Shown piece after piece: positions 6,439 to 13,778 of a stretch of DNA of 13,778 nt. The position numbers and the translations under genes were made by a program. Within the stretch, counting starts at the first letter, position 1; each line of letters starts with the position of its first letter. A model generated the notes under the pieces. The model was not told where the DNA came from and made no database searches. It worked only from the letters and a program-made list of their open reading frames with translations. The DNA lies in NCBI GenBank assembly GCA_035570275.1, contig DATMNI010000073.1:1-13778 (forward strand), in the 5' to 3' direction. The DNA is from DATMNI01 sp035570275. GTDB taxonomy: Bacteria > Acidobacteriota > Terriglobia > Bryobacterales > Bryobacteraceae.

Positions 6439-8784
6439 ATGAAGAGCGCTCGTACGTCTTCCGCCGCCTTGCTGGCGTGCCTTCTCAACCTGGCGCCAGT
6501 CACACCGGCGCAGACGGTCTTGCCCGGCACCAAGGCTCTCACTCTTGCTGGCGACCCCGCAGCCCAAATGGTGGATGCCATCCATGCCTGGGTGCTTGGC
6601 GAAACCGCGGCGTCGGCAGGCCGCCGGGAGCAGCTTTGGCGCCGCGACTATCGGTCGCCGGACGCATTCGAACGTTCCATCGCTCCGAATCGGGAGCGAT
6701 TTCGAACCATCATTGGCGCCGTGGATCGCCGCCTCGCCGTGACCGCCCTTCAACTGGAGGCGACCACCGCGGCTTCGGCGGAAATCGCCCGAGGCCGCAG
6801 CTACCGGGTGTTGGCGGTCCGTTGGCCGGTCTTCGACGATGTCGAGGCCGTCGGTCTGCTGCTCGAACCGATGCTCGAACCGAACGCCGCGCCGCGCGCC
6901 AGAATCGTGGCCGTTCCCGATGCCGGCTGGTCACCGGAGATGGCTGTCGGATTGACGCCGGGAGTTGACGCGGCGGCCCAGTTCGCACGGCGTCTCGCTG
7001 AGAACGGGTGCCAGGTCCTGGTCCCGCTGCTCATCGATCGAAGCGATACCTGGTCCGGCATCCCCGGTCTGAAAATGACGAATCAGACCCACCGCGAGTG
7101 GATCTACCGGATGGCTTACGAAGCCGGCCGTCACATCATCGGGTACGAAGTGCAGAAAGTGCTGGCGGCGGTCGACTGGTTCGCGTCTGAAAACCAAACC
7201 CACGCGGTCCCAATCGGTGTCGCAGGCTATGGGGAAGGCGGCCTGCTGGCGCTCTATGCCGCCAGCCTCGATCCGAGAATTCAGGCAACCCTCGTCAGCG
7301 GCTACTTCCAGCGGCGTGAGGACGTCTGGAAGGAACCGATCTATCGGGATGTCTGGGGCCTGCTGCGGGAATTCGGGGATGCGGAACTGGCCGGCATGGT
7401 CGCCCCCCGCGCGCTGATCGTGGAAGCCAGCCACGCGCCCGAGGTGTCCGGCCCGCCCGCCCGTAACACAGAACGCCAAGGCGCCGCGCCCGTGGGAGCC
7501 ATCGTCACGCCGCCGCTCGATTCCGTACAGAAGGAAGTGGACCGTGCGCGCCCGGTCTTCGACGCCTTGAAGGCGACCGCCAATCTGCAACTTATTGTCA
7601 GTGCCAACGGACAGGGTTCGCCGGGTTCGGATGCGGCCCTGGCCGCGCTCCTGCGATCGCTTGGAGCCGGCTTTGCACCCGCGCCACCTGCCGCGCGGCC
7701 ACCGGCAGACGCTCCGCGCGATCTGCGGAAAAATTTCGATCCGGGAATCCGGCTCCACCGGCAATTCGATCAACTGGTCGCCCATACCCAGACGCTGATT
7801 CGCGGTTCGGACGGCAATCGGACGGCCTTCTGGGCCAAGGCAGATGCCTCATCGCCGCAGAAATGGCAACAGACCACCCGCCCCCTGCGCGACTACATCT
7901 GGGACGAAGTGATTGGACGTCTTCCGGACCCCAGCGTGCCGTCGGAAGCTCGCACACGGCTGATTTACGACGAGCCGAAATTCCGCGGCTATGAGGTCAT
8001 GCTGGATGTCTGGCCCGGCATCTTCGCCTACGGGATTCTGCTGGTGCCGAAGGATATCAAGGCCGGCGAGCGGCGGCCCGTTGTGGTCTGCCAGCACGGC
8101 TTGGAGGGCCGGCCGCAAGAGGCGACCGACCCGAATGTCGACTCCCATTACTACCACCGGTTTGCTGTCCGTTTGGCCGAAGAGGGGTTCGTCACTTTTG
8201 CGCCGCAGAACCCCTACATCGGGGAGGATCGTTTTCGCCTGATCCAGCGCCAGGGCCATCCTTTGAAACTGTCGTTGTTTTCTTTCATCCTGGGCCAGCA
8301 TCAGCGTCTGCTGGAGTGGCTGGGCACTATGCCGTTCGTCGATCGTCAAAGAATCGGGTTTTACGGTCTCTCGTACGGAGGAAAAACCGCCATGCGGGTA
8401 CCGCCGCTGCTCGACGGCTACGCCCTGTCCATTTGCTCGGCCGATTTCAACGAGTGGATCTGGAAGAACACCAGCATCGATGCGCGCTACAGCTACCTGA
8501 TCACCGGCGAATACGACATGCTCGAATTCAACCTCGCCAACGTGGCCAATTATTCCGATCTCGCGAACCTCATGGCGCCGCGTCCCTTCATGGTGGAGCG
8601 CGGACACGACGACCCGGTGGCGCCCGACGAATGGGTGGCTTACGAGTACGCCAAAGTGCGCCGGTTTTACGCCAGGATGGGCATCCCGGACCGCACCGAA
8701 ATCGAGTTCTTCGATGGGCCCCACACCATCCATGGGGTGGGCACATTCGCCTTTCTGCGCCGGCAACTGCGATGGCCGCAGTAG
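6439..8784 (+). CDS. Secreted two-domain alpha/beta hydrolase (dienelactone hydrolase/acetyl xylan esterase-like)
   Basis: This 781-residue protein begins MKSARTSSAALLACLLNLAP and has a sec-type signal peptide ending near TPAQ, so it is probably exported. Two alpha/beta-hydrolase units follow. The second has the nucleophile motif G-L-S645-Y-G-G, an acid at D724/D725 (GHDDPVAP) and a histidine at H762 or H765 (GPHTIHG), so it should be an active esterase or peptidase-like enzyme. The first has GYGEGG around residue 265, with Gly in the nucleophile position, and HAPEV where the second has HDDPV, so it looks inactive. Such large hydrolases are common in Solibacter-like genomes and are linked to polysaccharide ester or xenobiotic breakdown; the substrate here is unknown. 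The ATG is chosen because it begins a signal peptide, although the ribosome site is weak. It stands alone, facing the U32 gene. Confidence 0.75.
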   Translation: MKSARTSSAALLACLLNLAPVTPAQTVLPGTKALTLAGDPAAQMVDAIHAWVLGETAASAGRREQLWRRDYRSPDAFERSIAPNRERFRTIIGAVDRRLAVTALQLEATTAASAEIARGRSYRVLAVRWPVFDDVEAVGLLLEPMLEPNAAPRARIVAVPDAGWSPEMAVGLTPGVDAAAQFARRLAENGCQVLVPLLIDRSDTWSGIPGLKMTNQTHREWIYRMAYEAGRHIIGYEVQKVLAAVDWFASENQTHAVPIGVAGYGEGGLLALYAASLDPRIQATLVSGYFQRREDVWKEPIYRDVWGLLREFGDAELAGMVAPRALIVEASHAPEVSGPPARNTERQGAAPVGAIVTPPLDSVQKEVDRARPVFDALKATANLQLIVSANGQGSPGSDAALAALLRSLGAGFAPAPPAARPPADAPRDLRKNFDPGIRLHRQFDQLVAHTQTLIRGSDGNRTAFWAKADASSPQKWQQTTRPLRDYIWDEVIGRLPDPSVPSEARTRLIYDEPKFRGYEVMLDVWPGIFAYGILLVPKDIKAGERRPVVVCQHGLEGRPQEATDPNVDSHYYHRFAVRLAEEGFVTFAPQNPYIGEDRFRLIQRQGHPLKLSLFSFILGQHQRLLEWLGTMPFVDRQRIGFYGLSYGGKTAMRVPPLLDGYALSICSADFNEWIWKNTSIDARYSYLITGEYDMLEFNLANVANYSDLANLMAPRPFMVERGHDDPVAPDEWVAYEYAKVRRFYARMGIPDRTEIEFFDGPHTIHGVGTFAFLRRQLRWPQ

Positions 8785-8797
8785 AAGCCGCTCCCTA

Positions 8798-8835
8798 ACG
8801 GTCACGGCTCTGATGGACGGTCGTGGCTCTGATGC
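8798..8835. repeat. Two-copy 19-bp tandem repeat between convergent genes
   Basis: Copy 1 (8798-8816) and copy 2 (8817-8835) match at 16 of 19 positions. Both begin ACGGTC and contain GGCTCTGATG; the differences are at positions 7, 8 and 19 of the unit. The repeat fills most of the 57-bp gap between the hydrolase stop and the U32 stop. It has no hairpin and no U-tract, so it does not explain termination. It could be a short replication-slippage repeat or part of a dispersed intergenic repeat family. Confidence 0.7.
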
Positions 8836-8841
8836 GAAGTT

Positions 8842-11376
8842 CTACTGCAGCACCGGCAGCGTGAGATAGCCTTCCGGCACGTACAGGCTGCCCTGGGTCA
8901 CGCCCTGCGGCGACACGCGCCGCAAACGCTCCGCCAGACCGCGCGCTCCACCACGGCCGGCCAGCGCGTCGGCGAATGCGTTCGTCACTTCGGAAACCTG
9001 CGTGCCCGATTCGTGCGCGAATTCCAGCCGGAACTGGTGGATGCCGGCCGCCCTCCACAGGGCGAGGTGCGCGCTGGCTTCCTGCGCCTCCGCGCCGAAG
9101 ACCGTATTGCGGCAACCCACGTCCGCAATCACCGGGTGCTCACGGCCCGCGGTATCGCGCAGCGCCACCCGGTGTTCCTCGCACGGCCGCCCGCAATCGC
9201 GATAGCTGGTGCCTTTCGAAAGGAAGCGGCAGAAGACGCAATGCTCCGTGTGAAAGACCGGCAGGTGCTGGTACGCCACCACCTCGATGCAATCGGCTCC
9301 GGCAAGCCGCGCCATCTCGGCCACCTGGGCGGCATTCAGGTCGTGAGTCGGCGTCAGCCGCGAAAGACCCAGCCGCAGAAACTCCGCGGCCGTCAGGGCG
9401 TTGGCCGCGTTCAAACTGAAGTCGCCGATCAATTCGCGGTGCGCCCGTTCCTGTAAAGCCTGAAGCAGCCCGGTAGACCGCACCAGAATCGGGCAATCGC
9501 ACCCCACCAGAAAGTCGACGATGCGCTCCTCCCCCGGCTTGAGCACGCGCGGGCTGGCCACCCGCGCCGCCAGGCCCGCCGCGCGGACGCGTTCCAGCGA
9601 TGGCCGCAGCCCATACAGGTCGAGGTAATCCAGCGTGATACTGCGTGGCCGCAACGCCAGCGCCGCATCAAGTTGTTCCGGCGTCCTCACCAGCAGGTGC
9701 AGCGTGGCATCGGCCACTGGCAGGTGTTCCGCCGCCGGCGCGGCAATCGGTAATGTACCCGCGGCTCTCTCGCGCCGCGCCCCCTGCCTTTCCTGCAACC
9801 TCTCCACCGCTGTGCGCCGCACCTGGTTCAACATCGAACTCGGCGCGAACGGCGCTCCTTCCACATCCAACTCCAGCCCGCCCAACTCGTAAGCCGTATT
9901 CCCCAGCCGCCCCAGTTGCGTCCGCAGATACTCCACATCCACACCGTGGTTCCGAGCCGTGCCCAGCGCCGCCGCCGATTCCACCACCGCGCACACCGTC
10001 CCGGCCCGCCACTCGGTAACCAGCGGCGCGCCTTCCCGCGCCGTCACCTTCACCTGTACCGCCTGCTTCCGAACCGGCGCCGTAGCCTCCGTAAACGGCC
10101 GCGCCGCTTTATCCACATCGGGATCGTGGGTCCGCCACACCAAATCGCCCGGCCGGATTCGCGCCGTCTTCAACACGCCGTTCCCGAATCGCAATTCCAA
10201 CCGCCCGCCCGTCCGCGCCACCACCTCCCCGCCTGGCTGCGCCACCTCAAAAACTCGGCCGCCCTCCTCGGGCTCTTCGGGACTGCGCCAATCGGCCGCA
10301 TCGAAGACCACGCCGTCGCCCGGCTTCAGCGGAGCTATCGCATGCGCCTCCGCCGGCTCCACCATCACGCCGGTCTCCGAGGCCCGCACCACGCGCCCCA
10401 TCAGCAGGCCGCGATGCCGTGGCGCGCGCCCATTCACCACCGCCTGATGGTTGGTTCCGGTGAGGAAGAATGGACCCAGCCCCCGCGAGTAGACCTGCTC
10501 CAAACGCAACTCCGCGGCCCGGTCGATGCCCAGGTCAGCGCCCAAATCACTGTCCGGCGCCATCCCGGAGCAGGCATTGTCCACCGCCTGCCGGTAAGCT
10601 TGCGTGGTGAGCGCCACATACTCGGCGTCCTTGTAGCGGCCCTCGATCTTCAGCGTGTGGATGCCGATGTCCACGATCTCCGGCACCTGCCGCAGCGCGT
10701 AGAGGTCGCCCGGCGAAAGCAGATACCGCGCGTCGGCCAGCGGCAGGTGCCGGCCATCCACCATCAGGTCGTACGGCAATCGGCAGGCCTGTGCGCACTG
10801 GCCGCGATTGGCGCTGCGCCCGCCCCAGGCCTCCGATGAGAAGCACTGGCCGGAATAGGCCACGCACAGCGCGCCGTGGACGAAGATCTCCAGTTCGCAA
10901 TCGGTGGCCTGGCGAATGGCGCGCACCTCAGCCAGCGAAAGCTCCCGCGCCAGCGTCACGCGGCTCACGCCGAACTGCTGCGCCAGGCGCACGCCCGCAG
11001 CGCTGGTGATGCTCATCTGCGTGCTGCCGTGGATCTCCAGGTCCGGCGCAATCGCCTTGGCCATCTTGACCACGCCTACGTCCTGCACGATGATCGCGTC
11101 GGCGCCTGCTTGGGCGATGGCCGCCAGCGCGCGCGCCGCCTCGTCCAACTCATGCTGGAAGACCAGCGTGTTGAAGGTCACGTATCCCTTCACGCCGCGC
11201 CGGTGCAGAGTAGCCATCGCCTCCGGCAGTTCCTCCAGATCGAAACCCACTTTGGCGCGCGCCGTGAAGTGTTTGAGTCCGAAATATACCGCGTCCGCCC
11301 CGGCTTCCACCGCCGCGCGCAGTTGCGGCCAATATCCGGCAGGGCTCATGATTTCGGGCTTGCGGCGGGGAGCCAT
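8842..11376 (-). CDS. U32 family protein with DUF3656-like region (RlhA/TrhP-related)
   Basis: This 844-residue protein starts MAPRRKPEIMSPAG. The N-terminal U32 domain contains the family signature EIFVHGALCVAYSGQC and the cysteines C171, C178, C194 and C198 (RGQCAQAC). In characterised U32 relatives (UbiU/UbiV, RlhA, TrhP) cysteines in this area hold an iron-sulfur cluster. HTLKIEGRYKDAEYV marks the end of the barrel. A DUF3656-like middle region follows, then a second U32-like half with its own Cys-rich block (EHCVFCRFL...CGRPC). RlhA modifies 23S rRNA and TrhP modifies tRNA U34, both using prephenate-derived chemistry, so an RNA hydroxylation role is more likely than proteolysis. It is longer than E. 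coli RlhA (about 650 residues). The frame is open upstream to 11706, but conservation begins at this Met. No strong ribosome site is visible. Confidence 0.82.
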   Translation of the reverse strand: MAPRRKPEIMSPAGYWPQLRAAVEAGADAVYFGLKHFTARAKVGFDLEELPEAMATLHRRGVKGYVTFNTLVFQHELDEAARALAAIAQAGADAIIVQDVGVVKMAKAIAPDLEIHGSTQMSITSAAGVRLAQQFGVSRVTLARELSLAEVRAIRQATDCELEIFVHGALCVAYSGQCFSSEAWGGRSANRGQCAQACRLPYDLMVDGRHLPLADARYLLSPGDLYALRQVPEIVDIGIHTLKIEGRYKDAEYVALTTQAYRQAVDNACSGMAPDSDLGADLGIDRAAELRLEQVYSRGLGPFFLTGTNHQAVVNGRAPRHRGLLMGRVVRASETGVMVEPAEAHAIAPLKPGDGVVFDAADWRSPEEPEEGGRVFEVAQPGGEVVARTGGRLELRFGNGVLKTARIRPGDLVWRTHDPDVDKAARPFTEATAPVRKQAVQVKVTAREGAPLVTEWRAGTVCAVVESAAALGTARNHGVDVEYLRTQLGRLGNTAYELGGLELDVEGAPFAPSSMLNQVRRTAVERLQERQGARRERAAGTLPIAAPAAEHLPVADATLHLLVRTPEQLDAALALRPRSITLDYLDLYGLRPSLERVRAAGLAARVASPRVLKPGEERIVDFLVGCDCPILVRSTGLLQALQERAHRELIGDFSLNAANALTAAEFLRLGLSRLTPTHDLNAAQVAEMARLAGADCIEVVAYQHLPVFHTEHCVFCRFLSKGTSYRDCGRPCEEHRVALRDTAGREHPVIADVGCRNTVFGAEAQEASAHLALWRAAGIHQFRLEFAHESGTQVSEVTNAFADALAGRGGARGLAERLRRVSPQGVTQGSLYVPEGYLTLPVLQ

Positions 11377-11611
11377 CTGATATAAGTCTAGCGGAAAGGC
11401 ATTTGGATGCGGGCGGGCCTGGGCTGGGTGATTGGCGGCGGCTGCCCGGCTTAACAATCCGTACCGCGCACATTTCGGCCACCGTGGCCCGGAAAAAAAC
11501 CAAGCGTTTGTTGAAAACAAGAAGGTTATCAGTCGATTTTCTGGGCCACGTTGGCCCGGATGCCGCCAGCCGCCGGCCAGGGGGCGGCGGCTACCGTGGT
11601 ATAACCATCCC
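11377..11611. promoter_or_regulatory. Divergent promoter region with two related palindromes
   Basis: Two operator-like sites share 15 of 17 bases in direct orientation: GGCCACCGTGGCC at 11477-11489 and GGGCCACGTTGGCCC at 11543-11557, each followed by the same CGGA. Their centres are 67 bp apart and flank an AT-rich core (11491-11540) containing TTGTTGAAAACAA, itself an inverted repeat, and a possible -35 TTGAAA. A GC-rich hairpin (about 11562-11590) precedes a TATAAC at 11600-11605, only 7 bp before the DUF711 start. Neither flanking gene has a clear Shine-Dalgarno site. The set suggests one regulator controlling both directions, but this is inference. Confidence 0.45.
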
Positions 11612-12847
11612 ATGCGGAAACTACTGGCTGGGTTGGCGCTGGCCGCGGTCGCGTTCGGCGCGGACTTCCATCCTAAAGTGCGGGCCATCACGGCGTTCAT
11701 CAACATCGATTCCAGGAACTACACTTCCGTGGTCGAGGACACCGTCAAATTCCTGAACAGCACGCGCGAAGCCTACCGTGCCGCGGGGTTCGAGGTGGAG
11801 ACCATTCGGGTGGTGACGCAACCCTTCCCTGCGTGGACGGCCGGAATGAAACGGGAAGACGCGTTGGCGCTGGTAGGCAAGTTCGCCGAATTGGGCGCGA
11901 GGCTGGGCTTCACACCCAACATCGGCACGGCCATGGTAGGCGATGGCGATGACGCCGCGCCGGTGGAACTGCTGGCCGACATCCTCTCCACCGGCATCAA
12001 GACGAACGCCAGCCTGATTGTGGCCGGCGAAGACGGCATCCACTGGCGGGCCATTCGCGAAGCCGCCAAGATGGTGAAGGCCGTTTCCGCGCGCAGCCCG
12101 CATGGCGGCGGCAATCTCAATTTCGCGGTCACCGCCATGGTGAAGCCGTACGGTCCGTTCTACCCGGGCGCGTACCACCTGGGAACCGGCAATCCGGGCA
12201 CGGGCCGCACGTTCGCCGTCGGGTTGGAAAGCGCCAACGTGGTGGCCGAAGTTTTCGCACAGTACCAGGAACCGGGCGAGGCCGAAAAACAACTGGCGGC
12301 AGCGCTGGCGAAGCACCTGCGTGCGGCTGAGGCGGTGGCCACCAAGGCCGCCTCATCCAGCGGTTGGACCTACGCTGGGCTAGACCCCACACCCGCGCCC
12401 TTGGGCGATGTCTCCATCGGCCGCGCTATGGAAGCCTTCACCGGCGCGCCGTTCGGTGCCGGCGGAACCATGACCGCAGCGGCCATCATCACGCGCGCGG
12501 TCAAAGCGGCGCCGGTCAAGCAGGTCGGATACGCAGGGCTGATGGTGCCGGTGCTGGAAGACAACGTTCTGGCGAAGCGCTGGGCGGAAGGCACGTTCAA
12601 CATCGATTCGCTGCTGGCCTACTCGGCGGTCTGCGCGGGCGGCCTGGACACGGTGCCGCTGCCGGGTGATATCAGCGAGCAGCAGATTGCGCGCATTCTG
12701 GGCGACGTGGCGTCGCTGGCCTACAAGTGGCAGAAGCCGCTGGCCGCTCGCCTGTTGCCCGCGCCGGGAAAAAAGGCCGGCGACCGCACGGAGTTCGAGG
12801 ATTCGCGGATGGCCAACACCATTGTCCAGAGGATGGCGGGGAGGTAG
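11612..12847 (+). CDS. DUF711 (UPF0210) family protein with N-terminal signal peptide
   Basis: This 411-residue protein begins MRKLLAGLALAAVAFGAD, a clear signal peptide with a likely cut after AFG. The mature part has the DUF711 features: VRAITAFINID near the start, a mid-protein GDGDDAAPVELLADIL, the HGGGNLNFAVTAMVKPYGPFYPGAYH block, and a glycine-rich TGAPFGAGGTMTAAAIITRAVK. The function of DUF711 is unknown; its fold has been compared with glycyl-radical enzymes, but no activity is established. Family members are usually cytoplasmic, so an exported version is notable. The ATG is selected because it starts the signal peptide; no ribosome site is visible and a TATAAC lies just 7 bp upstream, so a leaderless transcript is possible. 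The next gene begins 2 nt after the stop, so the two probably form an operon. Confidence 0.8.
   Translation: MRKLLAGLALAAVAFGADFHPKVRAITAFINIDSRNYTSVVEDTVKFLNSTREAYRAAGFEVETIRVVTQPFPAWTAGMKREDALALVGKFAELGARLGFTPNIGTAMVGDGDDAAPVELLADILSTGIKTNASLIVAGEDGIHWRAIREAAKMVKAVSARSPHGGGNLNFAVTAMVKPYGPFYPGAYHLGTGNPGTGRTFAVGLESANVVAEVFAQYQEPGEAEKQLAAALAKHLRAAEAVATKAASSSGWTYAGLDPTPAPLGDVSIGRAMEAFTGAPFGAGGTMTAAAIITRAVKAAPVKQVGYAGLMVPVLEDNVLAKRWAEGTFNIDSLLAYSAVCAGGLDTVPLPGDISEQQIARILGDVASLAYKWQKPLAARLLPAPGKKAGDRTEFEDSRMANTIVQRMAGR
12838..12844 (+). promoter_or_regulatory. Ribosome binding site of the M28 peptidase gene
   Basis: GGGGAGG inside the end of the DUF711 gene lies 5 nt before the GTG at 12850. It supports that start and suggests coupled translation. 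Confidence 0.7.
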
Positions 12848-12849
12848 AC

Positions 12850-13778
12850 GTGCGGAAGCTGATCTTGTTTCTGATTGCGGCTCTGCTGGGCGCGCAAACC
12901 GACCGGTCGCGCATCGCCGAAGGTTTCGATTCGATCAACGCCGCGCGGCTCAAAGCCGACTTGACGTTTCTTTCGTCGGATGCGCTGGAAGGGCGGCGGT
13001 CGCTGGAACGGGGCGATGAGGTTGCGGTGCAGTGGATCGCCAGCGAGTTCGCCAAGGCCGGTCTCAAGCCGCTGGTCGGCGATTCGTACCTGCAGCCCGT
13101 GCCGCTGATCGAATACCAGGTGGACCGGCAGGAGACGACGCTGAACGTGAGCCGCGGCAGCGGCAGCATAGGTTATCGAGCCCCCGACGTGACCTGCAAC
13201 TTTCCGAACGAGGGCGGCTTTGGCGGCGAAGTGGTCTTTGCCGGCTACGGCATCAGCGCGCCGGAACTGGGTTACGACGATTACGCCGGAATCGACGCCA
13301 AGGGCAAGGTGGTCCTGATCTTCAACCACGAACCGCAGGAGAACGATGCGCAATCGATCTTCAACGGCACGGGCAATACCCGCTACACCAACAACTACTC
13401 AAAGACTCTGAACGCACAGCGGCACGGCGCGGTGGCGGTGCTCACCATGGTCGAACCCAGCCACGCCGCGGACGGCGGACGCGGCGGGCGCGGACCGCAG
13501 CAAACCGCGGCTTCGGCCCGTATCCCGCCACAAGCCCTGGCCGAAGGTGGCACGGCGATTCCCCTGGTGACCATTTCGGCGGCCATCGGCAACCACTTCT
13601 TCAACATGGCGGGCAAGAAGGCAGACGACGTTCAGAAGGCCATCGAGGCCAAGCTCAGTCCAATGTCGTTCGCGGTGCCCAATACGCGGGTTTTTCTGAA
13701 CGAGGTCGTTGCAGAGCGCAAGCGCGCCAATTCCTACAACGTCGTCGGTCTGCTCCCAGGCAGCGACCCCACCCTCCA
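12850..13778 (+). CDS. Exported M28-family metallopeptidase, N-terminal part (cut by window end)
   Basis: The frame runs open from a GTG at 12850 to the window end (309 codons). It begins (M)RKLILFLIAALLGAQT, a signal peptide. Next come INAARLKADLTFLSSDALEGR and WIASEFAKAGLKP, the N-terminal pattern of M28 aminopeptidases. An inserted PA-like domain follows (VVFAGYGISAPELGYDDYAGIDAKGKVVLI), ending with IPLVTIS. The last residues (SYNVVGLLPGSD) are the strand leading into the zinc-binding peptidase core, so all metal ligands lie beyond the window. A Gly/Arg-rich loop (GGRGGRGPQQ) sits in the PA domain. It should trim peptides outside the cytoplasm. The start is fixed by a strong ribosome site and the signal peptide. 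The 2-nt spacing from DUF711 implies co-transcription. Other M28-like peptidases with PA domains cannot be separated without the core. Confidence 0.85.
   Translation, partial: MRKLILFLIAALLGAQTDRSRIAEGFDSINAARLKADLTFLSSDALEGRRSLERGDEVAVQWIASEFAKAGLKPLVGDSYLQPVPLIEYQVDRQETTLNVSRGSGSIGYRAPDVTCNFPNEGGFGGEVVFAGYGISAPELGYDDYAGIDAKGKVVLIFNHEPQENDAQSIFNGTGNTRYTNNYSKTLNAQRHGAVAVLTMVEPSHAADGGRGGRGPQQTAASARIPPQALAEGGTAIPLVTISAAIGNHFFNMAGKKADDVQKAIEAKLSPMSFAVPNTRVFLNEVVAERKRANSYNVVGLLPGSDPTL

Noticed and set aside
8798..8835. Tandem repeat as a minimal CRISPR array
   Set aside because: The two copies are directly abutting with no spacer, and no cas gene is present.
11377..11706. N-terminal extension of the U32 protein
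   Set aside because: The extension crosses the divergent promoter region and overlaps the start of the DUF711 gene; U32 similarity begins at MAPRRKPEI.

Overview
The window looks like an accessory island next to ordinary chromosomal genes. The conserved right-hand genes (secreted hydrolase, U32 protein, exported DUF711 protein, M28 peptidase) and their high-GC codon use suggest a soil bacterium of the Acidobacteriota (Solibacter/Bryobacter-like). That is an impression from gene content, not a computed assignment.

Left part (1-3464, all minus strand). A transposase N-terminus runs off the left edge. Next comes a tight four-gene operon, read right to left, that I interpret as a RiPP (ribosomally made, post-translationally modified peptide) pathway of the Yhh/Fxs cyclophane type. 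Its genes are a 64-residue precursor ending in three Tyr/His-Asn-Arg triplets (yhhA-like, 3237-3431), a radical SAM/SPASM cyclophane-forming maturase (yhhB-like, 2099-3211), a 2OG-Fe(II) oxygenase (yhhC-like, 1518-2102), and an HExxH-type putative peptide beta-hydroxylase (673-1521). The three enzyme genes overlap by 4 nt at each junction. This is the most interesting system in the window: one precursor, one cross-linking enzyme and two unrelated putative peptide hydroxylases.

Middle (3465-6014). A promoter-bearing region of about 350 bp separates the RiPP operon from a divergent two-gene defence cassette. The cassette encodes an ABC/SMC-like ATPase and a TIGR02646-type HNH nuclease, joined by a GTGA overlap. 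It matches the Septu (PtuA/PtuB) anti-phage architecture, and I see no retron reverse transcriptase. A non-coding stretch (6015-6438) with several inverted repeats follows and may be the island's right boundary.

Right part (6439-13778). A secreted double-domain alpha/beta hydrolase appears to have a catalytically dead first domain. A convergent U32/DUF3656 protein (RlhA-like) is separated from it by a short tandem repeat. A divergent intergenic region with two related palindromes leads to an exported DUF711 protein followed 2 nt later by an M28 metallopeptidase, which is cut by the window end. No tRNA, rRNA or CRISPR array was recognised.
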